A stretch of 64,000 nucleotides of DNA from Pseudoxanthomonas suwonensis J47 (GCF_000513955.1 NZ_AZUZ01000006.1:156340-220339); one strand, 5' to 3'; shown: positions 1 through 8,113, numbered from the stretch's first letter. The notes: generated by a model from the letters alone, not told the origin. Numbers and translations are program-made.

Positions 1-1
1 C

Positions 2-55
2 GTCGCCCACCAGAAGCACGACGTGCAGGTGCCGGCGGCGGAGGCCACGCCTTGA
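2..55 (+). CDS. ccmE: C-terminal tail of probable CcmE (5' truncated by window edge)
   Basis: Only the last 17 codons and the TGA stop are inside the window. The tail reads VAHQKHDVQVPAAEATP. It sits 51 bp before ccmF, where ccmE (periplasmic heme chaperone that passes heme to CcmF) normally lies in the ccmABCDEFGHI order. The assignment rests mainly on position; the tail is a poorly conserved part of the family and carries no diagnostic motif (the heme-binding His would be upstream). Confidence 0.55.
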   Translation, partial: VAHQKHDVQVPAAEATP

Positions 56-106
56 CCGCGCCGCGCGGTGGCGCGGACCGCCACGCGGGCGTGCATGGAG
101 GCGACC

Positions 107-2029
107 ATGCTTCCTGAACTCGGCCAGGTCCTGCTGGTCCTGGCGCTGCTGGTGGCCCTGCTGCAGGCAGTGCTGCCGATCGCCGGCGCCCAGCGCGGCA
201 ACGCCGCGTGGATGGCGGTGGCACGTCCGGCCAGCTTCGCCCAGCTGGCCCTGGTGGCCGGCGCCTTCGCGCTGCTGACGTACGCCTTCGTCAGCCAGGA
301 CTTCTCGGTCCGCTACGTGGCGACCAACTCCAACTCGCTGCTGCCACTGGTCTACCGCTACACCGCGGTGTGGGGCTCGCACGAGGGCTCGCTGCTGCTG
401 TGGACCCTGGTGCTGGCCTGCTGGAACGGCGCGGTGGCGCTGTTCTCGCGGCGCCTGCCGGAGCCGGTGATGGCGCGCGTGCTCGGTGTGATGGGCATCG
501 TCGCCTTCGGCTTCCTCGCCTTCCTGATCTTCACCTCCAACCCGTTCGAGCGGCTGATCCCCGCCGCGGCCGAGGGCCGCGACCTCAATCCGCTGCTGCA
601 GGACCCGGGGATGATCATCCACCCGCCGATGCAGTACGTCGGCTGGGCCGGGTTCTCGGTGCCGTTCGCCTTCGCCATCGCCGCGCTGCTGGACGGACGC
701 ATCGATGCGCGCTGGCTGCGCTGGACCCGGCCGTGGACCAACATCGCCTGGGCCTTCCTCAGCGTGGGCATCGCCTTGGGCAGCTGGTGGGCGTACTACG
801 AGCTGGGCTGGGGCGGCTGGTGGTTCTGGGACCCGGTGGAGAACGCGGCGTTCATGCCGTGGCTGGTCGGCGCGGCGCTGATCCACTCGCAGGCGGTGAC
901 CGAGAAGCGCGGCAGCTTCGCCGGCTGGACCCTGCTGCTGGCGATCGCCGCATTCTCGCTGTCGCTGATGGGTACCTTCCTAGTGCGCTCGGGCGTGCTG
1001 ACCAGCGTGCACGCATTCGCCTCCGATCCGGCGCGCGGCCTGTTCATCCTGGTGTTCCTGGGCCTGGTGATCGGCGGCTCGCTGCTGCTGTACGCGCTGC
1101 GCGCCGGCCGCCTCGAAGCCGGCGCCGGGTTCCAGCCGGCCTCGCGCGAGACCCTGCTGCTGCTCAACAACCTGCTGCTGGCCAGCGCCTGCGCGATGAT
1201 CCTGCTGGGCACGCTGTACCCGCTGCTGGCCGACGCGCTGGACCTGGGCAAGATCTCGGTCGGCCCGCCCTACTTCGGCCTGCTGTTCTTCGTGCTGATG
1301 GCGCCGCTGGTGGCGCTGGTGCCGTTCGGGCCGCTGGCGCGCTGGCAGCGCGACCAGGCCTCGCGGGTGGTGGCGATGCTGCTGCCGTGGCTGCTGGTGG
1401 CGCTGGCGGCGGGCGTGGTCGCCTTCTTCATGGCACCGCAGGGCGCGTGGAAGAGCGCGTTCGGCGTGGCCGGCGCGGCCTGGGTGATCCTCGGCACGGC
1501 ACGCTTCGTGTGGAGCCGGCTGGGCAACGGCGGGCGCATGACCCCGGAGATGTGGGGCATGGTCCTGGCCCACGTCGGCATCGGCGTGTTCCTCGCCGGC
1601 GCGCTGCTGGTGGAAGCGCAGAACGTGCAGCGCGAGGTCGCGCTGCGCCCGGGCGAGTCGCTGCAGGTCGGCCGCCATGAATTCGTGTTCCAGGGCGTGG
1701 ACCAGTTGCGCGGACCGAACTACCTGGCCGACCGCGGCCACGTGCTGGTCAGGCGCGGCGGCAGCGAGCTGACCCTGCTGCACCCGGAGAAGCGCGCCTA
1801 CGCCAGCGGCGGCCAGGTGATGACCGAGGCCGGCATCCGCCCGGGCCTGTTCGGCGACGTCTACGTAGCCCTGGGCGAGTCGCTGGGTGACGGCGCCTGG
1901 GCGGTGCGCGTGCACATCAAACCTTTCGTGCGCTGGATCTGGGCCGGCGCGTTCCTGATGGCGCTGGGTGGCCTGGTCACCGCGACCGACCGCCGCTTCC
2001 GCCGCATTCCGCAGGAGAAATCCCCATGA
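107..2029 (+). CDS. ccmF: CcmF, cytochrome c heme lyase membrane subunit
   Basis: Inner-membrane subunit of the CcmF-CcmH heme lyase, which attaches heme to apocytochrome c in the periplasm. The protein is 640 residues with many hydrophobic segments throughout. The tryptophan-rich WWFWDPVENAAFMPWL signature (about residues 237-252) is the WWD heme-handling motif of the CcmF/CcmC family. A reading frame extends upstream to 68, but the ATG at 107 has a GGAG six bases before it and begins directly with the first membrane segment (MLPELGQVLLVLALLV). The stop overlaps the ccmG start by 4 bp, so the genes are translationally coupled. Confidence 0.95.
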   Translation: MLPELGQVLLVLALLVALLQAVLPIAGAQRGNAAWMAVARPASFAQLALVAGAFALLTYAFVSQDFSVRYVATNSNSLLPLVYRYTAVWGSHEGSLLLWTLVLACWNGAVALFSRRLPEPVMARVLGVMGIVAFGFLAFLIFTSNPFERLIPAAAEGRDLNPLLQDPGMIIHPPMQYVGWAGFSVPFAFAIAALLDGRIDARWLRWTRPWTNIAWAFLSVGIALGSWWAYYELGWGGWWFWDPVENAAFMPWLVGAALIHSQAVTEKRGSFAGWTLLLAIAAFSLSLMGTFLVRSGVLTSVHAFASDPARGLFILVFLGLVIGGSLLLYALRAGRLEAGAGFQPASRETLLLLNNLLLASACAMILLGTLYPLLADALDLGKISVGPPYFGLLFFVLMAPLVALVPFGPLARWQRDQASRVVAMLLPWLLVALAAGVVAFFMAPQGAWKSAFGVAGAAWVILGTARFVWSRLGNGGRMTPEMWGMVLAHVGIGVFLAGALLVEAQNVQREVALRPGESLQVGRHEFVFQGVDQLRGPNYLADRGHVLVRRGGSELTLLHPEKRAYASGGQVMTEAGIRPGLFGDVYVALGESLGDGAWAVRVHIKPFVRWIWAGAFLMALGGLVTATDRRFRRIPQEKSP

Positions 2030-2613
2030 CCACCCCGAACCGCGAACCGGCCCCGCAGCAGGGCCTGCCCGTCGTCGCCGTGGTGATCGGCGCGCTGTTC
2101 TTCGTCGGCCTGGTCGGGCTGATGCTGTACGGCGTGATGCGCTCCGGCGACGCCGAGCGCGACGTGCTGCCCTCGGCGCTGATCGACCGGCCGGCGCCGG
2201 AGTTCACCCTGCCGATCCTGCACGACCCGTCGGTCCAAGTCGGCTCGGCCGAACTGCGCGGCGCGCCCTACCTGCTCAACGTCTGGGGCAGCTGGTGCGC
2301 GGCCTGCCGCGACGAGCACCCGGTGCTGACGAAGTTCGCCGAGACCCGCCGCGTGCGCGTGGTCGGCTACAACTGGAAGGACGAACCGGCCGACGCGCTG
2401 CGCTGGCTGGAGCAGTTCGGGAACCCGTTCTTCGTCGTCCTCGCCGACCAGGACGGCCGCTACGCGCTGGACTGGGGCGTGGCCGGTGCGCCGGAGACCT
2501 TCCTGGTCGACGGCAACGGCATCGTCCGCTGGAAGCACACCGGCCCGCTGACCGAGCAGATCGTGGCCGAGCGCCTGCTGCCGGCGCTGGAACAGGTGGA
2601 GCGCCAGCAATGA
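2026..2613 (+). CDS. ccmG: CcmG/DsbE, membrane-anchored thiol:disulfide oxidoreductase
   Basis: Periplasmic thioredoxin-like protein that reduces apocytochrome c or CcmH cysteines before heme attachment. It has 195 residues: a short cytoplasmic N-terminus, one membrane anchor (about residues 14-37), then a TlpA/DsbE-type thioredoxin fold. The active site is WCAAC (Cys91 and Cys94), followed by the family's GAPETFLVD segment with its cis-proline loop further on. The gene overlaps ccmF by 4 bp and ccmH by 4 bp. Length and position are normal for the family. Confidence 0.95.
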   Translation: MTTPNREPAPQQGLPVVAVVIGALFFVGLVGLMLYGVMRSGDAERDVLPSALIDRPAPEFTLPILHDPSVQVGSAELRGAPYLLNVWGSWCAACRDEHPVLTKFAETRRVRVVGYNWKDEPADALRWLEQFGNPFFVVLADQDGRYALDWGVAGAPETFLVDGNGIVRWKHTGPLTEQIVAERLLPALEQVERQQ

Positions 2614-3068
2614 CCCGCTTCGCGCGCGCCCTGCTGCTCGGGCTGGCGCTGGCCCTGCCGGTGGCGGGCGTGCATGCGCAGCCGGCCGGCAACCCGGCGC
2701 CGCTGCAGTTCGCCGACGCCGCCGAGGAAGCGCGCTTCCACGCGCTGACTTCCGAGTTGCGCTGCGTGATGTGCCAGAACCAGTCGCTGGCCGATTCCAA
2801 CGCGCAGATCGCCCAGGACATGCGCCGCGAAGTGCTGGCGCTGATGCGACAGGGCCGCAGCGACGCGGAGATCAAGCAGTTCCTCGTCGACCGCTACGGC
2901 GAGTTCGTGCTGTACCGGCCCGAAGTGGGCGCGCACACCTGGCTGCTGTGGTTCGGCCCGGGCCTGGTGCTGATGCTGGGCGCCGGCGTGGTCTGGCACG
3001 TGGTCCGCCGCCGCGCGCGGCAGGCGCCGCCTCCGGCCGGCGGCGACGATGGAGAACAGGAATGGTGA
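2610..3068 (+). CDS. ccmH: CcmH, cytochrome c maturation thioredox subunit
   Basis: Partner of CcmF in the heme lyase; it presents or reduces the CXXCH cysteines of apocytochrome c. The protein has 152 residues with a cleavable signal peptide ending near VHAQ (residue 24), the family signature LRCVMCQNQSL with redox cysteines 52 and 55, and a C-terminal membrane segment (about residues 103-125). The start is the ATG at 2610, which overlaps the ccmG stop (ATGA); the frame open upstream of it is a shadow. This is the short, single-domain CcmH, with the TPR part encoded separately by the next gene. Confidence 0.94.
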   Translation: MTRFARALLLGLALALPVAGVHAQPAGNPAPLQFADAAEEARFHALTSELRCVMCQNQSLADSNAQIAQDMRREVLALMRQGRSDAEIKQFLVDRYGEFVLYRPEVGAHTWLLWFGPGLVLMLGAGVVWHVVRRRARQAPPPAGGDDGEQEW

Positions 3069-4096
3069 TTCCGCCGACCGCGCTGTTCGCGGCCGTGGCC
3101 ACGCTGCTGACCTTCGGCGTGCTGGCGTGGGTGCTGCGCCCGCTGTGGCGCACGCGCCGCACCTGGATCGCCGGCGTGCTAGCCCTGGGCCTGGCGACGC
3201 TGGCGCTGTACCGCGTGGTCGGCACCCCGGCGGCGCTGGACGCCCCGGTCTTCGAGGCGCCGGAAAGCCTGGAGGAAGCGGTCAGGCAGCTGGAAGCCGA
3301 ACTGCAGCGCAACCCCGCGCAGCCGGACGGCTGGGCCCTGCTGGCCCGCTCGCAGGCGGCGATGGGCAACCCGGTCGCGGCGCGCAACGCCTACGCCCGC
3401 GCGGTGGAGCTGGCGCCGGACGAGCCCGGCCTGCTGGTCGACGCCGCCGAGTCGCGTGCCCTTGCCGATCCGCAGCGCCACTTCGACGACCAGGCCGTGG
3501 CCTGGCTGCATCGGGCGCTGGAGCTCGAACCGGCGCACCAGCGCGCCACCTGGTTCCTGGGCGTGGCCCAGCGCCAGGCGCGGCAGCCGGCCGAAGCGGC
3601 GAAGACCTGGGAATCGCTGCTGGGCGTGGTCGACGCGGCCACCGCACGCAGCCTGCGCGTGCAGATCGACGAGGCCCGCGCCGAAGCCGGCCTGCCGCCG
3701 CTGCCGGCCAGTGCCGAAGGCGCCGCGGCCACGCCCGCCGGCGCGCATGCCCTGACGGTCAAGGTCGCGCTGGATCCGTCCTTTGCCGAGCGCGTGCGCC
3801 TGCGCGGCGACGCCACCGTGTTCGTGATCGCGCGCCTGCCCGACGGCCCGCCGATGCCGGTGGCGGTGGAACGCCATGCACTGCAGGACCTGCCGCTGGA
3901 AGTGGTGCTGGACGACGGCGATAGTCCGATGCCCACGCAGAAGCTTTCGGCGCTGCAGGAAGTGGAAGTGCTGGCGCGGATCTCCGCCAGCGGCAGCGCC
4001 GCCCGCGGCGAAGGCGACCTGGAATCGGCACCGGTGCGCGTGGCCCTGCCCGCCTCCGGTCCGGTCGAACTGGTCCTGGGCGCGCCCGCGCCCTGA
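3062..4096 (+). CDS. ccmI: CcmI/CycH, TPR-containing apocytochrome chaperone
   Basis: The protein has 344 residues. Two N-terminal membrane segments (MVIPPTALFAAVATLLTFGV and a second near residues 36-54) are followed by a TPR region rich in A/L/E (QRNPAQPDGWALLARSQAAM..., roughly residues 80-200) and a C-terminal periplasmic beta domain. CcmI homologs bind the C-terminus of apocytochrome c and deliver it to CcmFH. The ATG at 3062 overlaps the end of ccmH (ATGGTGA). It is the last gene of the ccm operon here; the next gene starts 58 bp on. Confidence 0.88.
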   Translation: MVIPPTALFAAVATLLTFGVLAWVLRPLWRTRRTWIAGVLALGLATLALYRVVGTPAALDAPVFEAPESLEEAVRQLEAELQRNPAQPDGWALLARSQAAMGNPVAARNAYARAVELAPDEPGLLVDAAESRALADPQRHFDDQAVAWLHRALELEPAHQRATWFLGVAQRQARQPAEAAKTWESLLGVVDAATARSLRVQIDEARAEAGLPPLPASAEGAAATPAGAHALTVKVALDPSFAERVRLRGDATVFVIARLPDGPPMPVAVERHALQDLPLEVVLDDGDSPMPTQKLSALQEVEVLARISASGSAARGEGDLESAPVRVALPASGPVELVLGAPAP

Positions 4097-4154
4097 CCCT
4101 GGCCACGACCCGACGATGGGGCGTGGCGGCCGATGCCGGTAAACTCCGGCCCCT

Positions 4155-5297
4155 ATGGTCGCCTTCCCCCACGAATTCATTCCGCCGGGCACGCAGTTCC
4201 ACACCCTGCCCTCGCCCTTCCCGATGAAGCGCGGGGGCGTCCTGCACGGCGCCCGCGTGGCCTACGAGACCTGGGGCACGCTCGCCCCCGGCAAGGACAA
4301 CGCGCTGCTGATCCTCACCGGCCTGTCGCCGGACGCGCACGCCGCCTCCAGCGCCGCCGACCCGACCCCGGGCTGGTGGGAGAACATGGTCGGTCCGGGC
4401 AAGCCGATCGACACCGACCGCTGGTTCGTGGTCTGCGTGAACTCGCTGGGCAGCTGCAAGGGCTCCACCGGCCCGGCCTCGGTGGATCCGTCCACCGGCC
4501 AGCCCTACCGCCTCGCCTTCCCGGAACTGTCGGTGGAGGACATCGGCGACGCCGCGGCCGAGGTCGTGCGCGGCCTCGGCATCGGGCAACTGGCCTGCGT
4601 GGTCGGCAACTCGATGGGTGGCATGGTCGCCCTGGCCCTGCTGCTGCGCCATCCGGGCATCGCCCGCGCGCACATCAACATCTCCGGCAGCGCCCGCGCC
4701 CTGCCGTTCTCGATCGCCGTGCGCTCGCTGCAGCGCGAGGCGATCCGCCTGGACCCGAACTGGAACAACGGCGAGTACGACGACGCCACCTACCCCGAAT
4801 CGGGCATGCGCATCGCCCGCAAGCTGGGCGTGATCACCTACCGCTCGGCGCTGGAATGGGATGGCCGCTTCGGCCGCGTGCGCCTGGACGAGGCCATCCC
4901 GGTGGCCGGCGCCGGCGAAGAGGATCCGTTCGGGCTGGAGTTCCAGGTCGAGAGCTACCTGGAAGGCCACGCGCGCCGCTTCGTGCGCCGCTACGACCCC
5001 AACTGCTACCTCTACCTCAGCCGCTCGATGGACTGGTTCGACCTGGCCGAGTACGCCGGCGGCGACGTGCTGGCCGGGCTGGCGAAGATCAAGGTCGAGC
5101 GCGCCCTCGCCATCGGCGCCAGCACCGACATCCTGTTCCCGGTGCAGCAGCAGCAGGAGGTCGCCGAGGGCCTGGGCCGCGGCGGCGCGCAGACACAGTT
5201 CCTCGGCATGGACTCGCCGCAGGGGCACGACGCCTTCCTGGTCGACTTCGACCGCTTCGGGCCGGCCGTACGCGGCTTCCTCGACGGCCTGATGTGA
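4155..5297 (+). CDS. metX: MetX-family O-acyltransferase (homoserine or serine O-succinyl/acetyltransferase)
   Basis: Alpha/beta-hydrolase-fold acyltransferase of 380 residues, the normal MetX length. Visible family features are the N-terminal YETWGTL, the strongly conserved NSLGSCKGSTGPAS segment, the nucleophile elbow GNSMGGM (Ser near residue 152), a late Asp in ASTDILFPVQQ and the catalytic His in SPQGHDAFL. MetX members activate homoserine for methionine synthesis. From family knowledge, some Xanthomonadaceae MetX proteins act instead as serine or homoserine O-succinyltransferases, so the substrate is left open. A cysteine-dioxygenase-like gene follows directly, which would fit a cysteine-related role. 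Confidence 0.88.
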   Translation: MVAFPHEFIPPGTQFHTLPSPFPMKRGGVLHGARVAYETWGTLAPGKDNALLILTGLSPDAHAASSAADPTPGWWENMVGPGKPIDTDRWFVVCVNSLGSCKGSTGPASVDPSTGQPYRLAFPELSVEDIGDAAAEVVRGLGIGQLACVVGNSMGGMVALALLLRHPGIARAHINISGSARALPFSIAVRSLQREAIRLDPNWNNGEYDDATYPESGMRIARKLGVITYRSALEWDGRFGRVRLDEAIPVAGAGEEDPFGLEFQVESYLEGHARRFVRRYDPNCYLYLSRSMDWFDLAEYAGGDVLAGLAKIKVERALAIGASTDILFPVQQQQEVAEGLGRGGAQTQFLGMDSPQGHDAFLVDFDRFGPAVRGFLDGLM

Positions 5298-5371
5298 GCG
5301 GTTTCACAAGAAACACTTTTCTAACGGCCGCGGGACTACCCTTGACGCCTATTCAGGAAGAGGCCGCCCGC

Positions 5372-5950
5372 GTGGAATTCCCCGGCAAGCCGAAGCTCGT
5401 CAGCACCCTGGACGCTGCCGTCCGGCTGCAGGACGAAGCCGCCATCACCGCCGCGCTGCGCGAAGCGCTGGTCGCGCTCTTCCACGACCCGGAAGTGCAG
5501 CTGCCGGCCGGCGTGCTGCAGCCGATCCACGACCACTACGCCCGCCGCGAGCTGTACGTCAGCCCGGAACTGGGCTACAGCGTGGTCGCCATGACCTGGG
5601 GTCCCGGCCAGGGCACGCAAGTGCACGACCACGACCATTCCTGGTGCGTGGAAAGCGTGTGGCAGGGTCGCCTGGCGATCACGCAGTTCGAACCGGCCGA
5701 GCGCGACGGCGACCGCTGGCGCTTCGACGCCATGGGTACGATCGAGGCCAGTCCCGGCACCGCCGGCAGCCTGATCCCGCCGCACGAGTACCACGCCCTC
5801 CGCAACGCCTGCGACGCGTCCGTCGCCGTATCGGTGCACGTCTACCAGCGCCCGCTGGCGCGCTGCCGGGTCTTCGTCCCCGAGGAACCGGGCGCCGCCG
5901 AAGGCTGGATGCGCCGCGAGGAACGCGTGCTGGCCACCGACGCAGCCTGA
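5372..5950 (+). CDS. Cysteine dioxygenase family protein (thiol dioxygenase, cupin)
   Basis: Non-heme iron thiol dioxygenase of the type I cysteine / 3-mercaptopropionate dioxygenase group. Cupin motif 1 is QVHDHDHSWCVESVWQG (iron-ligand His pair with the HxHxxxW pattern) and the third histidine lies in SVHVYQ; HEYHAL precedes it. The reading frame is open far upstream. GTG at 5372 was chosen because AGGAAGAGG lies eight bases before it and the protein then begins MEFPGKPKLV, giving 192 residues, a usual length. A TTG at 5342 or a GTG at 5294 overlapping the metX stop are alternatives. It probably oxidises cysteine or a related thiol to a sulfinate. Confidence 0.82.
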   Translation: MEFPGKPKLVSTLDAAVRLQDEAAITAALREALVALFHDPEVQLPAGVLQPIHDHYARRELYVSPELGYSVVAMTWGPGQGTQVHDHDHSWCVESVWQGRLAITQFEPAERDGDRWRFDAMGTIEASPGTAGSLIPPHEYHALRNACDASVAVSVHVYQRPLARCRVFVPEEPGAAEGWMRREERVLATDAA

Positions 5951-5973
5951 TAGCCGGCCCCTGCCCCGGCGGC

Positions 5974-5979
5974 TATACT
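5974..5979 (+). promoter_or_regulatory. Probable -10 box of the tRNA-Leu gene
   Basis: TATACT lies 10 bases before the tRNA 5' end, the expected distance for a tRNA promoter. No good -35 is visible 16-18 bp upstream (sequence near 5951 is TAGCCG), so only the -10 element is proposed. Confidence 0.5.
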
Positions 5980-5989
5980 CCACGCCCTT

Positions 5990-6075
5990 GCCGAAGTGGC
6001 GGAATGGTAGACGCAGCGGACTCAAAATCCGCCGGCCTTAGAACCGTGTGGGTTCGAGTCCCACCTTCGGCACCA
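5990..6075 (+). tRNA. tRNA-Leu(CAA)
   Basis: An 86-nt cloverleaf including encoded CCA. The acceptor stem GCCGAAG pairs with CTTCGGC, followed by ACCA. The anticodon arm is GCGGA-CTCAAAA-TCCGC with anticodon CAA. A long variable arm (class II, as in leucine tRNAs) precedes GGGTTCGAGTCCC (T arm). It reads UUG codons. Confidence 0.97.
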
Positions 6076-6081
6076 GAACAC

Positions 6082-6110
6082 AGGCCCGCGCAAGCGGGCC
6101 TTCGTGTTTC
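6082..6110 (+). terminator. Intrinsic terminator after tRNA-Leu
   Basis: Perfect 8-bp stem AGGCCCGC / GCGGGCCT with a GCAA tetraloop, followed by the moderately T-rich TCGTGTTT, directly after the tRNA CCA end. Confidence 0.7.
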
Positions 6111-6171
6111 ACGCGACGACGTCCGCGGCTGTTCCATCCTGATCGCATCGCCCGACACGCGGAGCACAGGC

Positions 6172-6456
6172 ATGAACGAACAACCCGACCGCCTACTGGT
6201 CGACGAAACCGACATCGCGCGGCTGACGCGGCTGGTCAAGGAACTGGACGACGAGGAACAGGTGCGGCTGACGCTGGACGACGGCACGGTCGTCGAGGGC
6301 GTGGTGGCGGTGCGGCCTACCGTGCAGCTGTTCCGCGACGACGCGGGCTCGGGCATGAACGCGCTGCTGCGGCTCGACACGCTCGAGGGCGATATGCCGC
6401 CGCGTTATCTGTGGCTGGACCGCGTGGTGGAAGTCTTCCGCCTGGGCAGCGACTGA
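6172..6456 (+). CDS. DUF3247 family protein (Sm-like fold)
   Basis: Small soluble acidic protein of 94 residues. The core LDDGTVVEGVVAVRPTVQLF followed by the RDDAGSGMNALLRLD and YLWLDRVVEVFRLGSD segments matches the DUF3247 family that I associate with Xanthomonadaceae, for which an Sm-like beta-barrel has been described. The strand-rich pattern with an "LDDGT-EG" turn is what an Sm/LSm core looks like. No biochemical role is known to me. The ATG at 6172 is preceded by GGAGCACAGG. The gene stands alone between tRNA-Leu and a convergent gene. Confidence 0.78.
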   Translation: MNEQPDRLLVDETDIARLTRLVKELDDEEQVRLTLDDGTVVEGVVAVRPTVQLFRDDAGSGMNALLRLDTLEGDMPPRYLWLDRVVEVFRLGSD

Positions 6457-6468
6457 GGCACCAGCGAA

Positions 6469-6491
6469 GACGCGCGGGAATCCCGCGCGTC
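6469..6491. terminator. GC-rich hairpin between convergent genes
   Basis: Perfect 11-bp inverted repeat GACGCGCGGGA / TCCCGCGCGTC around a single A (a 9-bp stem with 5-nt loop in practice), between the ends of the DUF3247 gene and the small gene at 6526. It has no T tract, so termination strength is uncertain. Confidence 0.5.
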
Positions 6492-6525
6492 GATCGCATG
6501 CGTTAAGAGGGTTGCGACCGCGTCG

Positions 6526-6762
6526 TCACGCGGCGGCGGGTTCGCCATCGAAGTGGCGGCTCACCAGGCCGGCGAGGATCTCCTCGCACAGCGATTCCAG
6601 CGCCATGATCCGCACCGTGCCGTAACAGGCCAGGCGGACGAAACGCTCGACGTAGATCTCGCAGCCATGCTCGACGGTTTCCAGCATGGTCTTGGTGAAT
6701 CCATTGGGGACATGACCGCGGGTGCCATCCTTGCTGCCACCCACGTAAAGAACGATGCTCAT
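6526..6762 (-). CDS. Small conserved-looking hypothetical protein
   Basis: A 78-residue protein of unrecognised family (MSIVLYVGGSKDGTRGHVP... ending ...SRHFDGEPAAA). It has no signal peptide or membrane segment and contains two cysteines, one in VEHGCEIYVERFVRLACYG. The upstream sequence reads AAGAGGAAACGGCCGAATG, giving a purine-rich ribosome site, and codon use resembles the neighbours, so it is probably expressed. It faces convergently toward the DUF3247 gene. No function is proposed. Confidence 0.6.
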   Translation of the reverse strand: MSIVLYVGGSKDGTRGHVPNGFTKTMLETVEHGCEIYVERFVRLACYGTVRIMALESLCEEILAGLVSRHFDGEPAAA

Positions 6763-6912
6763 TCGGCCGTTTCCTCTTGTTCTGTACTGCCCTTCGGTCG
6801 ATGCCGTGCAGTGTGCGCGGCGCGCCGTTAGAAGGTCGTATAGAACGTGGCAACCAGGCGTTGCCGAGGCGCGTCGCGCAGGTTGCGATTGGCTGACCGG
6901 TGCAGCCTGGGT

Positions 6913-7389
6913 TCAGGCCAGCGGCGGCTTCGACCACGGCCACCAGCCGCGGCCGGACATCGCGTAACGGTCGGCCGCGCGTTCGAACGGATTGCGCACC
7001 GAGATGCCGCCGCAGAGGAAGTACAGCGGCACGAACAGCGGGCCCAGCAGCATGTACTGGTAGACGTGCGCGCGTTCGTGGTCGCCCAGCCGCACCGGCG
7101 GATGCGAGCAGCGGCCGGCGCGGTGTTCGTAGGTGATGCACGAGACGTCCAGGTCCTTGCCGGTGGCGAGGATCACGTTGCCCAGGGTCATCGCCCCGCC
7201 CGGCCCCCATGGCCAGCGCACGAATACCAGCGCGCGGTCGCGCCGACCCAGGCGCAGGCGCGCACCGGCCGGCATCGCGGCAAGGCCGGCGAGCAGCCCG
7301 GCGATGCTCCAGGGCAAGGCCCACAGGATGCCCAGCAGCATCCCGGTAGCGCGCAGCCAGGCCGGCAGCGCGTGGGTACACGTGTTCAA
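6913..7389 (-). CDS. Membrane protein with HExxH metal-site motif
   Basis: About 158 residues if it starts at the TTG that overlaps the stop of the preceding PspC-like gene (ATTGA junction); the first internal ATG is at 7341. Two hydrophobic stretches (GMLLGILWALPWSIAGLLAGL and LLGPLFVPLYFLCGG) flank a region with DHERAHVYQY, which contains HERAH, an HExxH zinc motif. FERAADRYA follows about 35 residues later and could supply a third ligand, as the ExxAD block does in M48 peptidases. It may be a minimal membrane metallopeptidase-like protein, but the fold is not recognised and the overall length is far below M48 enzymes. Confidence 0.65.
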   Translation of the reverse strand: MNTCTHALPAWLRATGMLLGILWALPWSIAGLLAGLAAMPAGARLRLGRRDRALVFVRWPWGPGGAMTLGNVILATGKDLDVSCITYEHRAGRCSHPPVRLGDHERAHVYQYMLLGPLFVPLYFLCGGISVRNPFERAADRYAMSGRGWWPWSKPPLA

Positions 7390-7595
7390 TCGGCCTCGTC
7401 CGGGATCAGCAGCCACAGCAGCAGGTAGACGAGGATGCCGGGGAAGGCCGCCGACAGTACCGACACGACCACGTAGATGATCCGCAGCCAGGTGGAACTC
7501 CAGCCGTAGCGGTGGGCGATGCCGCCCATCACGCCTGCGATCATGCGGTCGCTGAGCGACCGGGAAAGGCCGGTGGTGGGATTGCTGGCATTCAT
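7386..7595 (-). CDS. PspC domain-containing membrane protein
   Basis: A 69-residue protein that is almost entirely one PspC domain. It has SRSLSDRMIAGVMGGIAHRYG, then WLRIIYVVVSVLSAAFPGILVYLLLWLLIPDEAD with a membrane hairpin and the typical LLWLLIP ending. Stand-alone PspC proteins are linked to envelope stress; no pspA or pspB is visible here. AAGGAG lies eight bases before the ATG. The stop overlaps the possible TTG start of the next gene, so the two are likely co-translated. Confidence 0.85.
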   Translation of the reverse strand: MNASNPTTGLSRSLSDRMIAGVMGGIAHRYGWSSTWLRIIYVVVSVLSAAFPGILVYLLLWLLIPDEAD

Positions 7596-7630
7596 GCGCT
7601 GGCTCCTTGTAGGGGGCTGGCGCGGCCAGT

Positions 7631-8041
7631 CTAGCGCGGCTGCGTTGCGGACTGGTGATCGGCCCGCAGGTCGCGCAGCTGTGCGCGGAACCACTCGCCG
7701 GCGTCGCGCTCCGGCTGCCCGGCGCAGGCGACCCTGTAGGGACGGCCGGTGAGACTGCTGCGGCTGGCGGCGCGCTCGATGAACGCCTCGGCGTCGCCGG
7801 ACATGCCGCGGCGCCGCGCCCAGTCGTACTTGCGCTGCAGGTGGGCCTGCGCCTCGGCGGCGTCGTGCCAGCGGCCGTTGCGCTGGAAGCGGCAGGCCGA
7901 CTCGCCCATGCGGGCGATCAGGGCCTGGATTTCGGCGGAAGCGTCGCCTGTGGGAGCCCCCTCCCCTGCACGCGCGCCGGGGGCATGCAGCGCCAGCAGG
8001 AGCACGGCCGGAAACCAGGCGCGGGCGTGGAAGCGTGGCAT
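7631..8041 (-). CDS. DUF5329 family exported protein
   Basis: A 136-residue protein with an N-terminal signal peptide (MPRFHARAWFPAVLLLALHAPGARA). The mature part shows the DUF5329 pattern: IQALIARMGESACRFQRNGRWHDAAEAQAHL, then GDAEAFIERAASRSSLTGRPYRV and a final YRVACAGQP segment with a Cys that may pair with the Cys in ESACRF. Periplasmic location is inferred from the signal peptide; the family's role is unknown. It follows phaC by about 70 bp in the same direction but has no evident link to PHA metabolism. Confidence 0.8.
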   Translation of the reverse strand: MPRFHARAWFPAVLLLALHAPGARAGEGAPTGDASAEIQALIARMGESACRFQRNGRWHDAAEAQAHLQRKYDWARRRGMSGDAEAFIERAASRSSLTGRPYRVACAGQPERDAGEWFRAQLRDLRADHQSATQPR

Positions 8042-8113
8042 GGGAAGGTGCGTTCGCGGTCGATTCTGTTGGGCGCGCGCATGGCCGGCGGCGAGGCCCG
8101 GACAGGCGCAGGC

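Noticed and set aside
4133-5371. Long N-terminal extension of the thiol dioxygenase frame
   Set aside because: It is the shadow of metX in another frame; the conserved protein begins at MEFPGKPKLV after a good ribosome site.
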